Numbered from the stretch's first letter, positions 1 through 8,943 are shown. The stretch: 64,000 bases of DNA from Brevibacterium sp. CCUG 69071 (GCF_021023135.1 NZ_PGFV01000001.1:372001-436000), one strand, 5' to 3'. Made by a program: numbers and translations. The notes: generated by a model from the letters alone, not told the origin.

Positions 1-975
1 GACGGCATGCCGGGCACGTGGCACCTCGTCCACCTCGGCGCCCGCGCTCAGGGCGGCTTCGGGCTCATCCTCACCGAGGCCTCGGCCGTCGTCCCGGAGG
101 GGCGCATCTCGCCCCAGGACGCGGGTATCTGGAATGACGATCAGGCCGCAGCCTGGTCCGAGGTCGTCGACTTCGTCCATTCCCAGCGCAGCGCGATCGG
201 CGTGCAGCTGGCCCATGCGGGCCGCAAGGCCAGCACCTACCGTCCCTTCGACGGCAATCCACGGGGCAGCGTCCCCGAGGCCGAGGGCGGTTGGCCGACC
301 CTGGGAGCCAGCGCGATCGCCTATCCGGGATATGCGGAACCGAGCGAGATGACGAGCGAGGACATCGCCGAGGTGGTCGAGGCCTTCGCGGCCGCTGCCG
401 TCCGGGCCGTGGATGCCGGATTCGACCTCGTCGAACTGCACGCCGCCCACGGCTATCTGCTCCATTCGTTCCTGTCCCCGCTGTCCAATGAACGCAGCGA
501 CGAATACGGCGGCGATCTGGCCGGTCGCTCACGGCTGCTCGTCGAGACCTATCAGGCAGTGCGCGCTGCGGTGGGGGAGCAGGTTCCGGTGTTCGTCCGG
601 CTTTCTGCCAGCGAATGGCAGGAGGGCGGATTCGACATCGCCGAGGCGGTCGAGGTCTCCCGTGACCTCCACGCCCGCGGTGTCGACCTCGTCGATGTGT
701 CCTCAGGCGGGAACGTTCCCGTCAAGGTGCCCGTGGGACCTGGCTATCAGGTGCCGCTGTCGGCGGCGATCCACGCCGAAGGGGTGCCCACGGGAACGGT
801 CGGACTCATCACGGATCCGGAGCAGGCCGAGACCATCCTCGGCACGGATCAGGCCGACGCGATCTTCCTCGCCAGGGTGGCCCTGCGTGAGCCGTCCTGG
901 CCGCAGCGAGCCGCCCACGATCTCGGTGTGGAGCCGGGACCGTATCCGACGCAGTACACGAGAGGTGCATGGTGA
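1..975 (+). CDS. NADH:flavin oxidoreductase (Old Yellow Enzyme, YqjM-like), 5' partial
   Basis: The open frame runs off the left edge, so the N-terminus (about 35 residues by comparison with YqjM) is missing. The visible part is an FMN-dependent TIM-barrel ene-reductase: QLAHAGRKA, the substrate-binding HAAHGYL with its two histidines, SPLSNERSDEYGG, and a C-terminal FMN-phosphate region (GLITDPEQAE, then DAIFLARVALREPSW). YqjM-type enzymes reduce activated C=C bonds of enones using NAD(P)H in the cytoplasm. It ends in YTRGAW, like YqjM homologues ending in RGW. Its stop overlaps the start of the downstream hydrolase by 7 bases, suggesting cotranscription and translational coupling. The physiological substrate cannot be read from sequence. 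Confidence 0.93.
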   Translation, partial: DGMPGTWHLVHLGARAQGGFGLILTEASAVVPEGRISPQDAGIWNDDQAAAWSEVVDFVHSQRSAIGVQLAHAGRKASTYRPFDGNPRGSVPEAEGGWPTLGASAIAYPGYAEPSEMTSEDIAEVVEAFAAAAVRAVDAGFDLVELHAAHGYLLHSFLSPLSNERSDEYGGDLAGRSRLLVETYQAVRAAVGEQVPVFVRLSASEWQEGGFDIAEAVEVSRDLHARGVDLVDVSSGGNVPVKVPVGPGYQVPLSAAIHAEGVPTGTVGLITDPEQAETILGTDQADAIFLARVALREPSWPQRAAHDLGVEPGPYPTQYTRGAW

Positions 976-1625
976 ACACGATCGAAACCGAACACGTCGT
1001 CATCCGGCAGATCGCCGTCTCCGAGATGGCGAACAACGTCTACCTGATCACCGCCCGCGAATCGGGCTCCCAGGTCCTCATCGACGCCGCTGACGACGCC
1101 GAGGCGATCACGGAGCTGGTGGCAGCCGGCGCCGCGGACACCGCGGCCGAGCCGGTCCTGCGTGCGATCATCACGACCCATCAGCATTGGGATCATATTC
1201 GGGCGCTGCGGGCCACCTCGGCGAGCTATCCCGATGCGCTGACCATCGCCGGCGCACCGGATGCCGCGGCGATCACGGAGGCCGAAGGCGTGGACATCGC
1301 CCATCCGGTCGAGCACCTCGACGTCGGAGACTTCGGCGGCTTCGTGCTCCAGGCGATCGGACTGCGCGGTCACACCCCGGGCTCCATCGCCCTGCTGCTG
1401 CGCGATGGGGGAGAGACCATCCTCTTCTCCGGAGATTCGCTGTTCCCCGGCGGACCCGGCAAGACGTGGTTACCCGAGGACTTCACCTCGCTCATGGACG
1501 ATCTTGAGGAACGCGTCTTCGCGCAGCTGCCCGATGAGACCCAGGTGCTCCCGGGGCACGGAGACGCCACGACTCTCGGCACCGAACGTCCGAAGCTGGG
1601 GGAGTGGCGCGAGCGCGGCTGGTGA
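969..1625 (+). CDS. MBL-fold metallo-hydrolase (glyoxalase II-like)
   Basis: A 218-residue metallo-beta-lactamase-fold protein. The metal motif THQHWDH gives H71, H73, D75 and H76; the remaining ligands are H135 (GHTPGS), D156 (SGDSLF) and H197 (LPGHGD). The set is complete, so a binuclear metal site and hydrolytic activity are expected. GHTPGS and LPGHG are typical of the glyoxalase II/YcbL branch, which hydrolyses thioesters such as S-lactoyl-thiols. In an actinobacterium the thiol could be mycothiol, but that is inference. It starts inside the end of the ene-reductase gene (7-base overlap), so the two probably act together. It meets the next, convergent gene at adjacent bases. Confidence 0.9.
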   Translation: MVNTIETEHVVIRQIAVSEMANNVYLITARESGSQVLIDAADDAEAITELVAAGAADTAAEPVLRAIITTHQHWDHIRALRATSASYPDALTIAGAPDAAAITEAEGVDIAHPVEHLDVGDFGGFVLQAIGLRGHTPGSIALLLRDGGETILFSGDSLFPGGPGKTWLPEDFTSLMDDLEERVFAQLPDETQVLPGHGDATTLGTERPKLGEWRERGW

Positions 1626-2216
1626 TCAGCTGGGCAGGGCGGTGAATCCGAACACTGCCCAGACGATCGCGACGATCAGCGCGATGATAATGGCGAGATT
1701 CCACCGCTCCGTGATCGTCCGCTCGCCGCGGGGATTGGCCAGCTCCGCATCGCTCAGAGCGGCATAGCGGTCGAGGACGGTGTCCACAGCGGGGCTGGGA
1801 TTGTCCATGAGACTGCGGATGCCGCGCTCGTCCTTCTCCATCTTCTTGCCCTTGCCCGCCAACGGCCAGGACGAGTAAGTCTTCTCATGCGTGCGCACCG
1901 ACAACCCGAAGTGGGTGTCCAAGCCGTCGACGAGGTTCCAGGGGACTGCGATCGTCTTGAGCGGATTGACCAGGCCGATCTGCTGTTGTCCGAGTTCGAC
2001 CCGCGGGAATCGGTAGAGCACGAAGACGAGCGTCAGCACGGCGACCGGAATCCCTGCCACGGCCAGGCCGCGCATGGTGAAGTCCCCGAGCACGATCGAC
2101 CCGAGGCCGAGCACGCAGATGGCGGCGATGACGATGAAGAGCACCGTCGAACTCGTCGTCCGCACAATCGTCGGCTGAATTTCGTCTGAGTTGCGACCCA
2201 TCTCACTGTTTACCAC
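1626..2216 (-). CDS. PH-domain-like small membrane protein
   Basis: A 196-residue protein with two hydrophobic segments near residues 25-65 (a TM hairpin), a soluble middle reminiscent of the bacterial PH-like fold (VELGQQQIGLVNPLKTIAVP, then a region resembling PH strands), and a final TM helix near residues 172-192. Actinobacteria carry many such PH-like membrane proteins of unknown role. I use the GTG at 2216, with AGGAT upstream; an ATG at 2201 is the alternative and would remove five residues. It is convergent with the MBL hydrolase with no spacer. No catalytic motif is visible; function unknown. Confidence 0.75.
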   Translation of the reverse strand: MVNSEMGRNSDEIQPTIVRTTSSTVLFIVIAAICVLGLGSIVLGDFTMRGLAVAGIPVAVLTLVFVLYRFPRVELGQQQIGLVNPLKTIAVPWNLVDGLDTHFGLSVRTHEKTYSSWPLAGKGKKMEKDERGIRSLMDNPSPAVDTVLDRYAALSDAELANPRGERTITERWNLAIIIALIVAIVWAVFGFTALPS

Positions 2217-2463
2217 CTGAACATCCTATCCATTGAGACTTCAGGTTTCTTGTATGTTTCCTTGGTTTCGAAACGGTAACGATTCCTAAGGATGCTCAAT
2301 ATGTGGACTCTGTCACAGTGGCGAGTGGATTAGCTTTGATGCATTCCATGTGAAAAACATGAACGCGGTCACATGCCCGATCAGGGCACGAATGACCGGA
2401 GAGCATCCCGGACTTGGGATGCAAGCACGAGGGTGACTCGCCCTACGACAACAAGGAGAGAAC
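2217..2463. promoter_or_regulatory. Upstream region of the peptide transporter operon with palindromes
   Basis: A 247-base divergent intergenic region. It contains the perfect 10-bp palindrome GTTTCGAAAC at 2265-2274 and a spaced inverted repeat CATGTGA (2347-2353)/TCACATG (2369-2375). It is AT-richer than the flanks, as expected for promoters. A strong AAGGAG ribosome binding site lies at about 2453-2458 before the GTG start at 2464. Which palindrome, if either, is an operator cannot be decided from sequence. Confidence 0.4.
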
Positions 2464-4269
2464 GTGAAAAAGCGCTTCCTCGCAGCCGGAGCCTCAGTTG
2501 CCGCAGCAGCAATGGTGCTCACTGCCTGCACACCCCCCGGCGGCGGCGATGACGAGCAGTCATCCGATAACTCGGCTGTGAACATCGGTTGGAACGAATC
2601 CTTCCGCTCGATGAACACCCTGACCGCGAACGGCAATGCCGTCTCCAACGCCATTCTCACCTACATGATGAATGACAACTTCGGCTACTACGACGGCGAC
2701 CTCGAAGTTCAGGACGGCGCACTCGGCAAGGTCGAGCAGGTCTCCGAGGATCCCCTCAAGGTCAAGTACACCTTCAACGACGATGCCAAATGGTCTGACG
2801 GCACCCCCGTCGACGCGGCCGACCTCGCCTTGACCTGGGCAGGCACCTCGTCGAACTTCAACACCGTCGAGTCGAACAACGATGACGAAGGTGCTGTCAA
2901 GGAGAACGACGAGAAGACCGTCTACTTCGACTCGTCGACCGCTGGCTCCGCGCTCATCAAGGACTTCCCGGAGATCTCCGATGACGGCAAAGAGATCACC
3001 CTTGAATACTCCAAGCCCTATGCCGACTGGCAGACCGAGTTCGGCACCGGTGCCGACGGCGTCGGCGTGCCCGCGCACATTGTGGCGAAGAAGGCCCTCG
3101 GGGTCGACGACGCTGCCGAAGGCAAGCAGGCCATCCTCGACGCGATCAAGGATAAGGACACCGAGAAGCTCTCGAAGATCTCGAACACCTGGAACACCGG
3201 GTTCGACTTCACCTCGATGCCCGAGGATGAGGATCTGCTCGTCCATAGCGGACCGTACAAGATGACGAAGTTCGAAGAGGGACAGTACGTCACCCTCGAA
3301 CTCGACGACAATTACTCAGGTCCCGTCAAGCCCAAGGTCCAGACCGTGACCGTGCGCTACAACGGCGACCCGATGGCGATGATCCAGGCAGTCGAGAACG
3401 GTGAGGTCGACATGACCCAGCCGCAGGCGACCGCTGACGTGCTCTCCGCCGCCGAAGACCTCGACGGTGTCACCGTCGACTCGGCCGACGGCGCTACCTA
3501 CGAGCATGTGGACTTCACGTTCGACAACAAGGGTCCCTTCGACCCCGAGGCGAACGGCGGCGATGAGGAGAAGGCGAAGAAGGTCCGCCAGGCCTTCCTC
3601 AAGACTCTGCCGCGTGAGGACATCGTCGAGAAGATCATCAAGCCGCTCAACGATCAGGCCGTCACCCGCGATTCCTACTCGCAGGTTCCCGGATCGCCGA
3701 TGTACGACGCGATCACCGGAGCCAACGGGGTCGTCGATGCGACCACTGTCGACGTCGACGCCGCGAAGAAGCTGCTCGAAGAGGCCGGGGCCGACGCTCC
3801 GACCGTGCGTGTGATGTACGACAACACGAACGCCCGCCGCCAGCAGGAGTTCCAGCTGATCAAGGAATCGGCAGAGAAGGCCGGCTTCAAGATCGAAGAC
3901 GTCGGAGACGTCAACTGGGGCACCCGCCTCGGTGACGGCACCTACGATGTCTCGCTCTTCGGCTGGCAGTCCGAGGGCACCGGCGTGACCGAGAACGATG
4001 CGAACTTCCGCACCGGAGCTCAGAACAACTACGGCGGTTACTCCAACCCGGATATGGACAAGCTGCTCGACGAGCTGCTCGTGTCCAAGGAGGACGAGCA
4101 CGAAGAGCTGCTCACGGACATGGAGAAGATGCTCAGCGAGGATGCCTTCGGTGCTCCGATCTTCCAGTTCCCCGAGCTGACGATCTACCGTGACAAAGTC
4201 AAGAATGTGAAGTCGACAGCTGTGTCGCCGACGATGTTCTGGAACTACTGGGAGTGGGAGACGAACTGA
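2464..4269 (+). CDS. Peptide ABC transporter substrate-binding lipoprotein (SBP_bac_5)
   Basis: A 601-residue family-5 extracellular solute-binding protein. The signal peptide is lysine-rich then hydrophobic, with lipobox LTAC; the lipid-anchored Cys is residue 22, so it sits on the outer face of the membrane. The mature part follows the OppA/DppA pattern, for example AKWSDGTPVDAADLALTW near residue 110. The start is GTG at 2464 with a strong AAGGAG. It is first in an operon with two permeases and a fused ATPase, so it should capture oligopeptides and deliver them to that importer. The ligand (peptides, or another family-5 substrate such as nickel chelates) is inferred. Mycobacterial LpqW belongs to this family and also lies near typA. 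Confidence 0.93.
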   Translation: MKKRFLAAGASVAAAAMVLTACTPPGGGDDEQSSDNSAVNIGWNESFRSMNTLTANGNAVSNAILTYMMNDNFGYYDGDLEVQDGALGKVEQVSEDPLKVKYTFNDDAKWSDGTPVDAADLALTWAGTSSNFNTVESNNDDEGAVKENDEKTVYFDSSTAGSALIKDFPEISDDGKEITLEYSKPYADWQTEFGTGADGVGVPAHIVAKKALGVDDAAEGKQAILDAIKDKDTEKLSKISNTWNTGFDFTSMPEDEDLLVHSGPYKMTKFEEGQYVTLELDDNYSGPVKPKVQTVTVRYNGDPMAMIQAVENGEVDMTQPQATADVLSAAEDLDGVTVDSADGATYEHVDFTFDNKGPFDPEANGGDEEKAKKVRQAFLKTLPREDIVEKIIKPLNDQAVTRDSYSQVPGSPMYDAITGANGVVDATTVDVDAAKKLLEEAGADAPTVRVMYDNTNARRQQEFQLIKESAEKAGFKIEDVGDVNWGTRLGDGTYDVSLFGWQSEGTGVTENDANFRTGAQNNYGGYSNPDMDKLLDELLVSKEDEHEELLTDMEKMLSEDAFGAPIFQFPELTIYRDKVKNVKSTAVSPTMFWNYWEWETN

Positions 4270-4307
4270 TACCTCCTCGATGAGGTCGGTTCTTCTCCAC
4301 GCTCAAG

Positions 4308-4342
4308 CCGCTGTGGGGATCACTGTGTGGTCCCCACAGCGG
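4308..4342 (+). terminator. Intercistronic 12-bp hairpin between binding protein and permease
   Basis: Perfect 12-bp arms (CCGCTGTGGGGA at 4308-4319, TCCCCACAGCGG at 4331-4342) with an 11-base loop and no T-tract. It lies between the binding-protein stop and the first permease. The likely role is partial termination or 3' protection of the binding-protein mRNA, so that the lipoprotein is made in excess over membrane components, as known for other ABC operons. Confidence 0.75.
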
Positions 4343-4374
4343 CGTCTTCGGAAGTTTGAAACGGACACACCACT

Positions 4375-5919
4375 ATGATCAGATTCATCCTCAGACGACT
4401 CCTCTCGACAGCACTCGTGCTCCTCGTCGTCACCTTCGTTCTATATCTCCTCCTCAACGTCGCCCTCGACTTCTTCTGGGATCTCCGCGCGAGCACTTCC
4501 CCGAACATCGCGGCCCTCTATGAATCCCGGACCAGACTCCTCGACCTCGACACGCCCGCGGTCGTCCGCTACTTCAAGTGGCTCGCCGGCGTCGGCGGAT
4601 GCGTGGTCGGCCAGTGTGATCTCGGCATCGCGTGGAAATCAGGGCAGGAAGTCACCGACCAGCTGCAGGGCGCGATCGTCAACACGATCAAGCTCATCAC
4701 CGCCTCGACGATCGTCGCCATCATCCTGGGCATCGCCGTGGGTATGATCTCCGCGATCCGCCAGTACTCGGGCTTCGACTACTTCATCACCTTCGTCTCG
4801 TTCCTGCTCTACTCGCTGCCCGTGTTCTGGGTCGCGGTGCTGCTCAAGCAGTACGGGGCGATCGAGATCAACAACTTCATCAACGATCCGACCCTGAGCA
4901 GTTGGGTGCCGATCATCCTCGTCTGTCTCGCTATGGGACTGTTCTGGATGGGTGCCTTGGGCGGTGGGGCGAAACGCCGCCTCATCACCTTCTCGGCCGC
5001 ATCGATCATCACCTTCGCGACGATCTATTACATTCTCGCCAGCGGCTGGCTGCAGCAGCCGAGCATCGGCATCGTCGGAATCATCGTCATCGGCGCCGGC
5101 GCGGCCGTCGTCATGACCTTCCTGTCCACGGGGCTGAAAAACAAGCGGGTCCTATACGCGACTCTGTCGATCGCCGTCATCGGTGCCCTGCTGTACATGC
5201 CGCTGCAGTACCTCTTCTACTACGTGGAGATGAATTGGCTGTGGATGTTCGGACTGCTCATCGTCGCCATCGGCGTCGCCGTTGCGGTCGGTCTCGCCTT
5301 CCGCGGTCCCGATCCCTGGGACACTGTGCGCACGACGAGCTTCACGGCCATCATCATCGCGTTCCTCATCTTCGCGGACCGCGTGCTCCAGGGATGGACC
5401 GAGTATTCGAACGACCCGGCGATCAACAATCGTCCGATCGCGACGATCGGTGCCTCGGCCCCGAACATGGATGGAGACTTCTGGCTGACGAACCTCGATT
5501 CGTTCACCCACCTGCTGCTGCCCTCGATCGCACTGATCCTCATCTCCTTCGCCTCGTACACCCGCTACACTCGCGGATCGATGCTCGAGGTGATGGGACA
5601 GGACTACATTCGCACGGCGCGGGCCAAAGGCCTGAACGAACGCACCGTGATCATGCGCCATGCCCTGCGCAATGCGCTGCTGCCTCTGGCGTCGATCATC
5701 CCGGTCGACATCATCACGATGATCGGCGGTGCCGTGATCACAGAGACGATCTTCGGCTGGAACGGCATGGGCAAGCTCTTCATCGATTCGATGCGGCAGT
5801 CCGAACTCGATCCGATCATGGCCTACATCCTCATCACAGGCCTGCTCGCCATCATCGCCAACCTGGTCGCGGACTTCCTCTACGCCGTCCTCGACCCGAG
5901 AATCCGAGTGAACGCATGA
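4375..5919 (+). CDS. Peptide ABC transporter permease (DppB family) with inserted TM block
   Basis: At 514 residues this is far longer than the usual DppB length of about 310-340. The N-terminal part is standard: a TM start (MIRFILRRLL) and the region through about residue 165. The C-terminal part is also standard: the BPD_transp_1 segment, with the EAA loop YIRTARAKGLNERTV near residues 411-425 that contacts the ATPase. Between them, residues about 165-375 add some 200 residues with five or six predicted TM segments (near 177-195, 205-223, 231-250, 258-277, 289-308, 322-336). The gene overlaps dppC by ATGA. It forms half of the transmembrane pore. Homologues with long inserts exist in actinobacteria, so this is probably not an assembly artefact. 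Confidence 0.92.
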   Translation: MIRFILRRLLSTALVLLVVTFVLYLLLNVALDFFWDLRASTSPNIAALYESRTRLLDLDTPAVVRYFKWLAGVGGCVVGQCDLGIAWKSGQEVTDQLQGAIVNTIKLITASTIVAIILGIAVGMISAIRQYSGFDYFITFVSFLLYSLPVFWVAVLLKQYGAIEINNFINDPTLSSWVPIILVCLAMGLFWMGALGGGAKRRLITFSAASIITFATIYYILASGWLQQPSIGIVGIIVIGAGAAVVMTFLSTGLKNKRVLYATLSIAVIGALLYMPLQYLFYYVEMNWLWMFGLLIVAIGVAVAVGLAFRGPDPWDTVRTTSFTAIIIAFLIFADRVLQGWTEYSNDPAINNRPIATIGASAPNMDGDFWLTNLDSFTHLLLPSIALILISFASYTRYTRGSMLEVMGQDYIRTARAKGLNERTVIMRHALRNALLPLASIIPVDIITMIGGAVITETIFGWNGMGKLFIDSMRQSELDPIMAYILITGLLAIIANLVADFLYAVLDPRIRVNA

Positions 5920-6950
5920 GTACCAACTACGACAATCAGAATTCCGCCGATCTCGACGAGGTCGGAGACAATGCGATCGAAGCCAAGGAGACCGAAGGCC
6001 TGTCCCAGGGCAGGATCGTCTTCCAGAAGTTCCTCCGCCACAAAGGCGCGATGATCAGCATCGGCGTCCTCGCCATCGTGGCGCTCTTCGCCTTCACCGC
6101 GCTGGGTGTCGGCGCAATCCCCGGCTGGTGGCAGTTCACCCACACGGCCTCGGGGCCCGTCGTCAATCCCGGCGGAGCACCGACGTGGTCGCTGTCGAAC
6201 ATCTTCTCTCCCGGTCAGCACCCGTTCGGACAGGACGAGATCGGCCGCGATAACTTCGCCCGGGTGATGAAGGGGACGCAGATCTCGCTCGTCGTCATGG
6301 TGATCATCGGGGCGGTCTGCCTCGTCATCGGAACGGTCGTCGGTGCGCTGGCCGGCTATTACCGCGGCTGGATCGACTCGGTGCTCATGCGCATCACCGA
6401 TGCCTTCGTCATCCTCCCGGTCATCGTCGTCGGTTCGATCCTCGGCGTTCTCGTCGGCGGCGCAAGCGGACCGATGCTCGGCCTCGCCCTCGGTGCGATT
6501 CTGTGGGTCGGTCTGGCACGTCTGGTACGTGGTGACTTCCTGTCGCTGCGCGAACGCGAGTTCGTCGACTCGGCACGGGTCGCCGGGGCCAGCGACTTCC
6601 GCATCATGTTCAAGCACATGTTGCCCAACGCGATGGGCGTGATCATCGTCAACACCACGCTGATCATGAGCCAGGCGATCGTGCTCGAGGCCTCCCTGAG
6701 CTACCTCGGTTTCGGTATCCAGCCTCCGGGAATCTCCTTGGGCCAGCTGATCAGCGAGTACCAGACCTCCTTCGCCACCCGCCCGTGGCTGTTCTGGTGG
6801 CCCGGTCTGTTCATCATCGTCATCGCTCTGTGTGTGAACTTCATCGGCGACGGTCTGCGCGATGCCTTCGACCCGCGTATGAAGACGATCCCGAGCTGGA
6901 GGAAGATGAAGAAAGCCGAACGCATGGCGCAGAAAGGAGCGAAGCGATGA
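5916..6950 (+). CDS. Peptide ABC transporter permease (DppC family)
   Basis: A 344-residue inner-membrane permease, starting at the ATG that overlaps the dppB stop (ATGA). It has a cytoplasmic N-terminus of about 40 residues, then TM1 near residues 45-65. The motif HPFGQDEIGRDNFARVM is diagnostic for DppC/OppC. The EAA loop (DSARVAGASDFRIMFKHMLP) is where the permease docks on the ATPase. The length is normal. With DppB it forms the heterodimeric channel. The frame stays open far upstream inside dppB, but only the coupled start fits the family length. It ends inside the ATGA overlapping the ATPase gene. Confidence 0.94.
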   Translation: MSTNYDNQNSADLDEVGDNAIEAKETEGLSQGRIVFQKFLRHKGAMISIGVLAIVALFAFTALGVGAIPGWWQFTHTASGPVVNPGGAPTWSLSNIFSPGQHPFGQDEIGRDNFARVMKGTQISLVVMVIIGAVCLVIGTVVGALAGYYRGWIDSVLMRITDAFVILPVIVVGSILGVLVGGASGPMLGLALGAILWVGLARLVRGDFLSLREREFVDSARVAGASDFRIMFKHMLPNAMGVIIVNTTLIMSQAIVLEASLSYLGFGIQPPGISLGQLISEYQTSFATRPWLFWWPGLFIIVIALCVNFIGDGLRDAFDPRMKTIPSWRKMKKAERMAQKGAKR

Positions 6951-8890
6951 CCGCACAGTCAGAGTCTCAGACACCGGTTGAAAAGGGCACACCGATCCTT
7001 GACGTCAACGACCTCGGCGTCAGTTTCTGGGTCAGCGACGAATGGTGGACGGCCGCAGAAGGCCTCAATTACACGGTCAACGCGGGCGAGGTGCTTGCCA
7101 TCGTCGGCGAGTCCGGATCCGGAAAGTCACAGTCGAGCATGTCCCTGCTCGGACTGCTGCCGAGCAACGGTCGGGCCACAGGCTCGGCGAAGCTCAACGG
7201 AACCGAACTCATCGGCATGCCGCAGGAGCGGATGCAGCGCATCCGCGGCAATGAGATCTCCGTGATCTTCCAGGAGCCGATGACCGCTCTCAATCCGGTC
7301 TACACCGCCGGGTACCAGATCGTGGAGACGCTGCGCGTCCACCTAGACATCGGCCCCACGGAGGCAAAAGAGCGGGCTCTCGAGCTCATGCGCCTCGTGG
7401 AGATGCCCGATCCGGAGGACCGCTTCCACTCGTTCCCGCACCAGCTCTCTGGCGGTCAGCGTCAGCGCATCATGATCGCGCAGGCCTTGGCCTGCCAGCC
7501 GAAGCTGCTCATCGCCGATGAGCCGACCACGGCGCTCGACGTCACGGTGCAGGCCGAGATCCTCAAGCTCATGCGTGAACTCAAGTCGAAGCTCGACGCC
7601 GGCATCATCCTCATCACACATGACATGGGCGTAGTCGCCGATATGGCCGACCGCATCATTGTGATGAGGGCTGGTCGCGTGGTGGAGGCGGGTTCAGCCG
7701 ACGAGATCTTCTATGCACCGCAGCATCCGTACACGAAGCAGCTCCTCGAAGCTGTGCCGCACCTTGGAGCCGGGGCAGACGGTGCAGTGTTCGGCTCGAA
7801 TCTCGACGCTGTCGAATCTATCTCCTCCGCACACCGTGAGGAAGAAGAGATCGATCCGCATATCGACGGATCTCGTGATTCTCTGGACTCGACGCACGCC
7901 GGCTCCGCGACCGTGGTAGAGGGAGGCGGGAGCCGGACTGACGATCTGGACACCGAATCGCGTGAGATCGCCGAGCGTGGGAAGGTTGATCATCAGATCG
8001 AGATGGACTCCACGGAGACCTACTACCACCCCGGATCCCAGGCCGACTTCTCACAGCCTTCGGCCCTGCAGCTGCGGGACGCGGCCATCGAGTATCCGGC
8101 GATCGGCCGGAAGAAGGCCTTCCGCGCCGCCCACCACATCAACCTCATGGTCAGCCCCGGCGAGGTCGTGGGGCTGGTCGGTGAGTCCGGTTCGGGTAAG
8201 ACCACGATCGGGCGCGCCGCACTCGGCCTGCTGCCGACCGTCGAGGGCGATATGGTCGTCAACGGCAAGAGCATCAAGGGCCTGAGCAACAAGCAGATGA
8301 GGCCTCTGCGCAAGGAGGTCGGGATCGTGTTCCAGGATCCCGGCTCCTCGCTCAACCCGAGGCTGCCCGTCGGTGAGTCGATCGGCGAACCGCTCTATCT
8401 CCACGAGGGGATGAAGGGGCCGGCCCTGAGCAAACGGGTCGAGGACCTGCTGTCCGCGGTGGAGCTGCCGACCTCGATGCGCAACCGCTACCCGCACGAA
8501 CTCTCGGGCGGGCAACGGCAGAGGATCGGCATCGCCCGAGCACTGACGCTGCGTCCGAAGCTGCTCATCGCCGATGAGCCGACATCGGCGCTCGACGTCT
8601 CCGTGCAGGCGAAGGTCCTCGACCTCTTCGAAGGGCTGCAGAAGGAGTACGGATTCGCGTGCCTCTTCATCAGTCACGACCTCGCCGTGATCGAGCGCAT
8701 CGCCTCGCGCATCGCGGTGATGCGGCACGGCTACCTCGTCGAGATCGGCAAGAGCTCGCAGGTCGTGGCCAACCCGGTTCACCCGTACACGCAGCGCCTG
8801 CTCTCCGCGGTTCCGGTACCGGACCCGAAGGAGCAGCGCAAGCGACGTGAAGCCAGGGACGCTGTCCTCGAGGCCACTGCGAACGCCTGA
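6947..8890 (+). CDS. Fused peptide ABC transporter ATPase (DppD-DppF type)
   Basis: A 647-residue protein with two complete nucleotide-binding domains. NBD1 (about 20-290) has Walker A GESGSGKSQS, signature LSGGQRQR and Walker B LLIADEPTTALD. NBD2 (about 375-640) has GESGSGKTT, LSGGQRQR and LLIADEPTSALD. Each NBD is followed by the oligopeptide-family C-terminal element (HPYTKQLLEAVP; HPYTQRLLSAVP). The roughly 80-residue linker (nucleotides about 7790-8050) is strongly acidic and low in complexity. Two separate ATPases (DppD, DppF) are fused in one polypeptide, as in several actinobacterial importers. The start at 6947 has a good AGGAG and overlaps the dppC stop. It is the last gene of the operon. 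Confidence 0.94.
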   Translation: MTAQSESQTPVEKGTPILDVNDLGVSFWVSDEWWTAAEGLNYTVNAGEVLAIVGESGSGKSQSSMSLLGLLPSNGRATGSAKLNGTELIGMPQERMQRIRGNEISVIFQEPMTALNPVYTAGYQIVETLRVHLDIGPTEAKERALELMRLVEMPDPEDRFHSFPHQLSGGQRQRIMIAQALACQPKLLIADEPTTALDVTVQAEILKLMRELKSKLDAGIILITHDMGVVADMADRIIVMRAGRVVEAGSADEIFYAPQHPYTKQLLEAVPHLGAGADGAVFGSNLDAVESISSAHREEEEIDPHIDGSRDSLDSTHAGSATVVEGGGSRTDDLDTESREIAERGKVDHQIEMDSTETYYHPGSQADFSQPSALQLRDAAIEYPAIGRKKAFRAAHHINLMVSPGEVVGLVGESGSGKTTIGRAALGLLPTVEGDMVVNGKSIKGLSNKQMRPLRKEVGIVFQDPGSSLNPRLPVGESIGEPLYLHEGMKGPALSKRVEDLLSAVELPTSMRNRYPHELSGGQRQRIGIARALTLRPKLLIADEPTSALDVSVQAKVLDLFEGLQKEYGFACLFISHDLAVIERIASRIAVMRHGYLVEIGKSSQVVANPVHPYTQRLLSAVPVPDPKEQRKRREARDAVLEATANA

Positions 8891-8901
8891 GAACCCACTT
8901 G

Positions 8902-8939
8902 TACGGCCACCTGCACGTGAACACGCGCGGGTGGCCGTA
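8902..8939 (+). terminator. Hairpin ending the peptide transporter operon
   Basis: 10-bp perfect arms (TACGGCCACC at 8902-8911; GGTGGCCGTA at 8930-8939) with an 18-base loop that can pair internally (GCACGTG with CACGCGC). It sits 11 bases after the ATPase stop. No T-run follows, as is common for actinobacterial terminators. Confidence 0.65.
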
Positions 8940-8943
8940 TAAT
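8938..8943 (+). promoter_or_regulatory. Consensus -10 element (TATAAT), likely typA promoter
   Basis: A perfect TATAAT overlaps the last two bases of the preceding hairpin and lies 50 bases upstream of the typA start. No good -35 hexamer is visible at 16-18 bases upstream. With a -10 this strong, transcription would start near 8950. Transcriptional activity is inferred. Confidence 0.5.

Noticed and set aside
4632..5915. Upstream extension of the dppC frame by about 428 codons
   Set aside because: The extension overlaps dppB in another frame and has antisense-like His and Arg content. The ATGA-coupled start at 5916 gives the normal family length.
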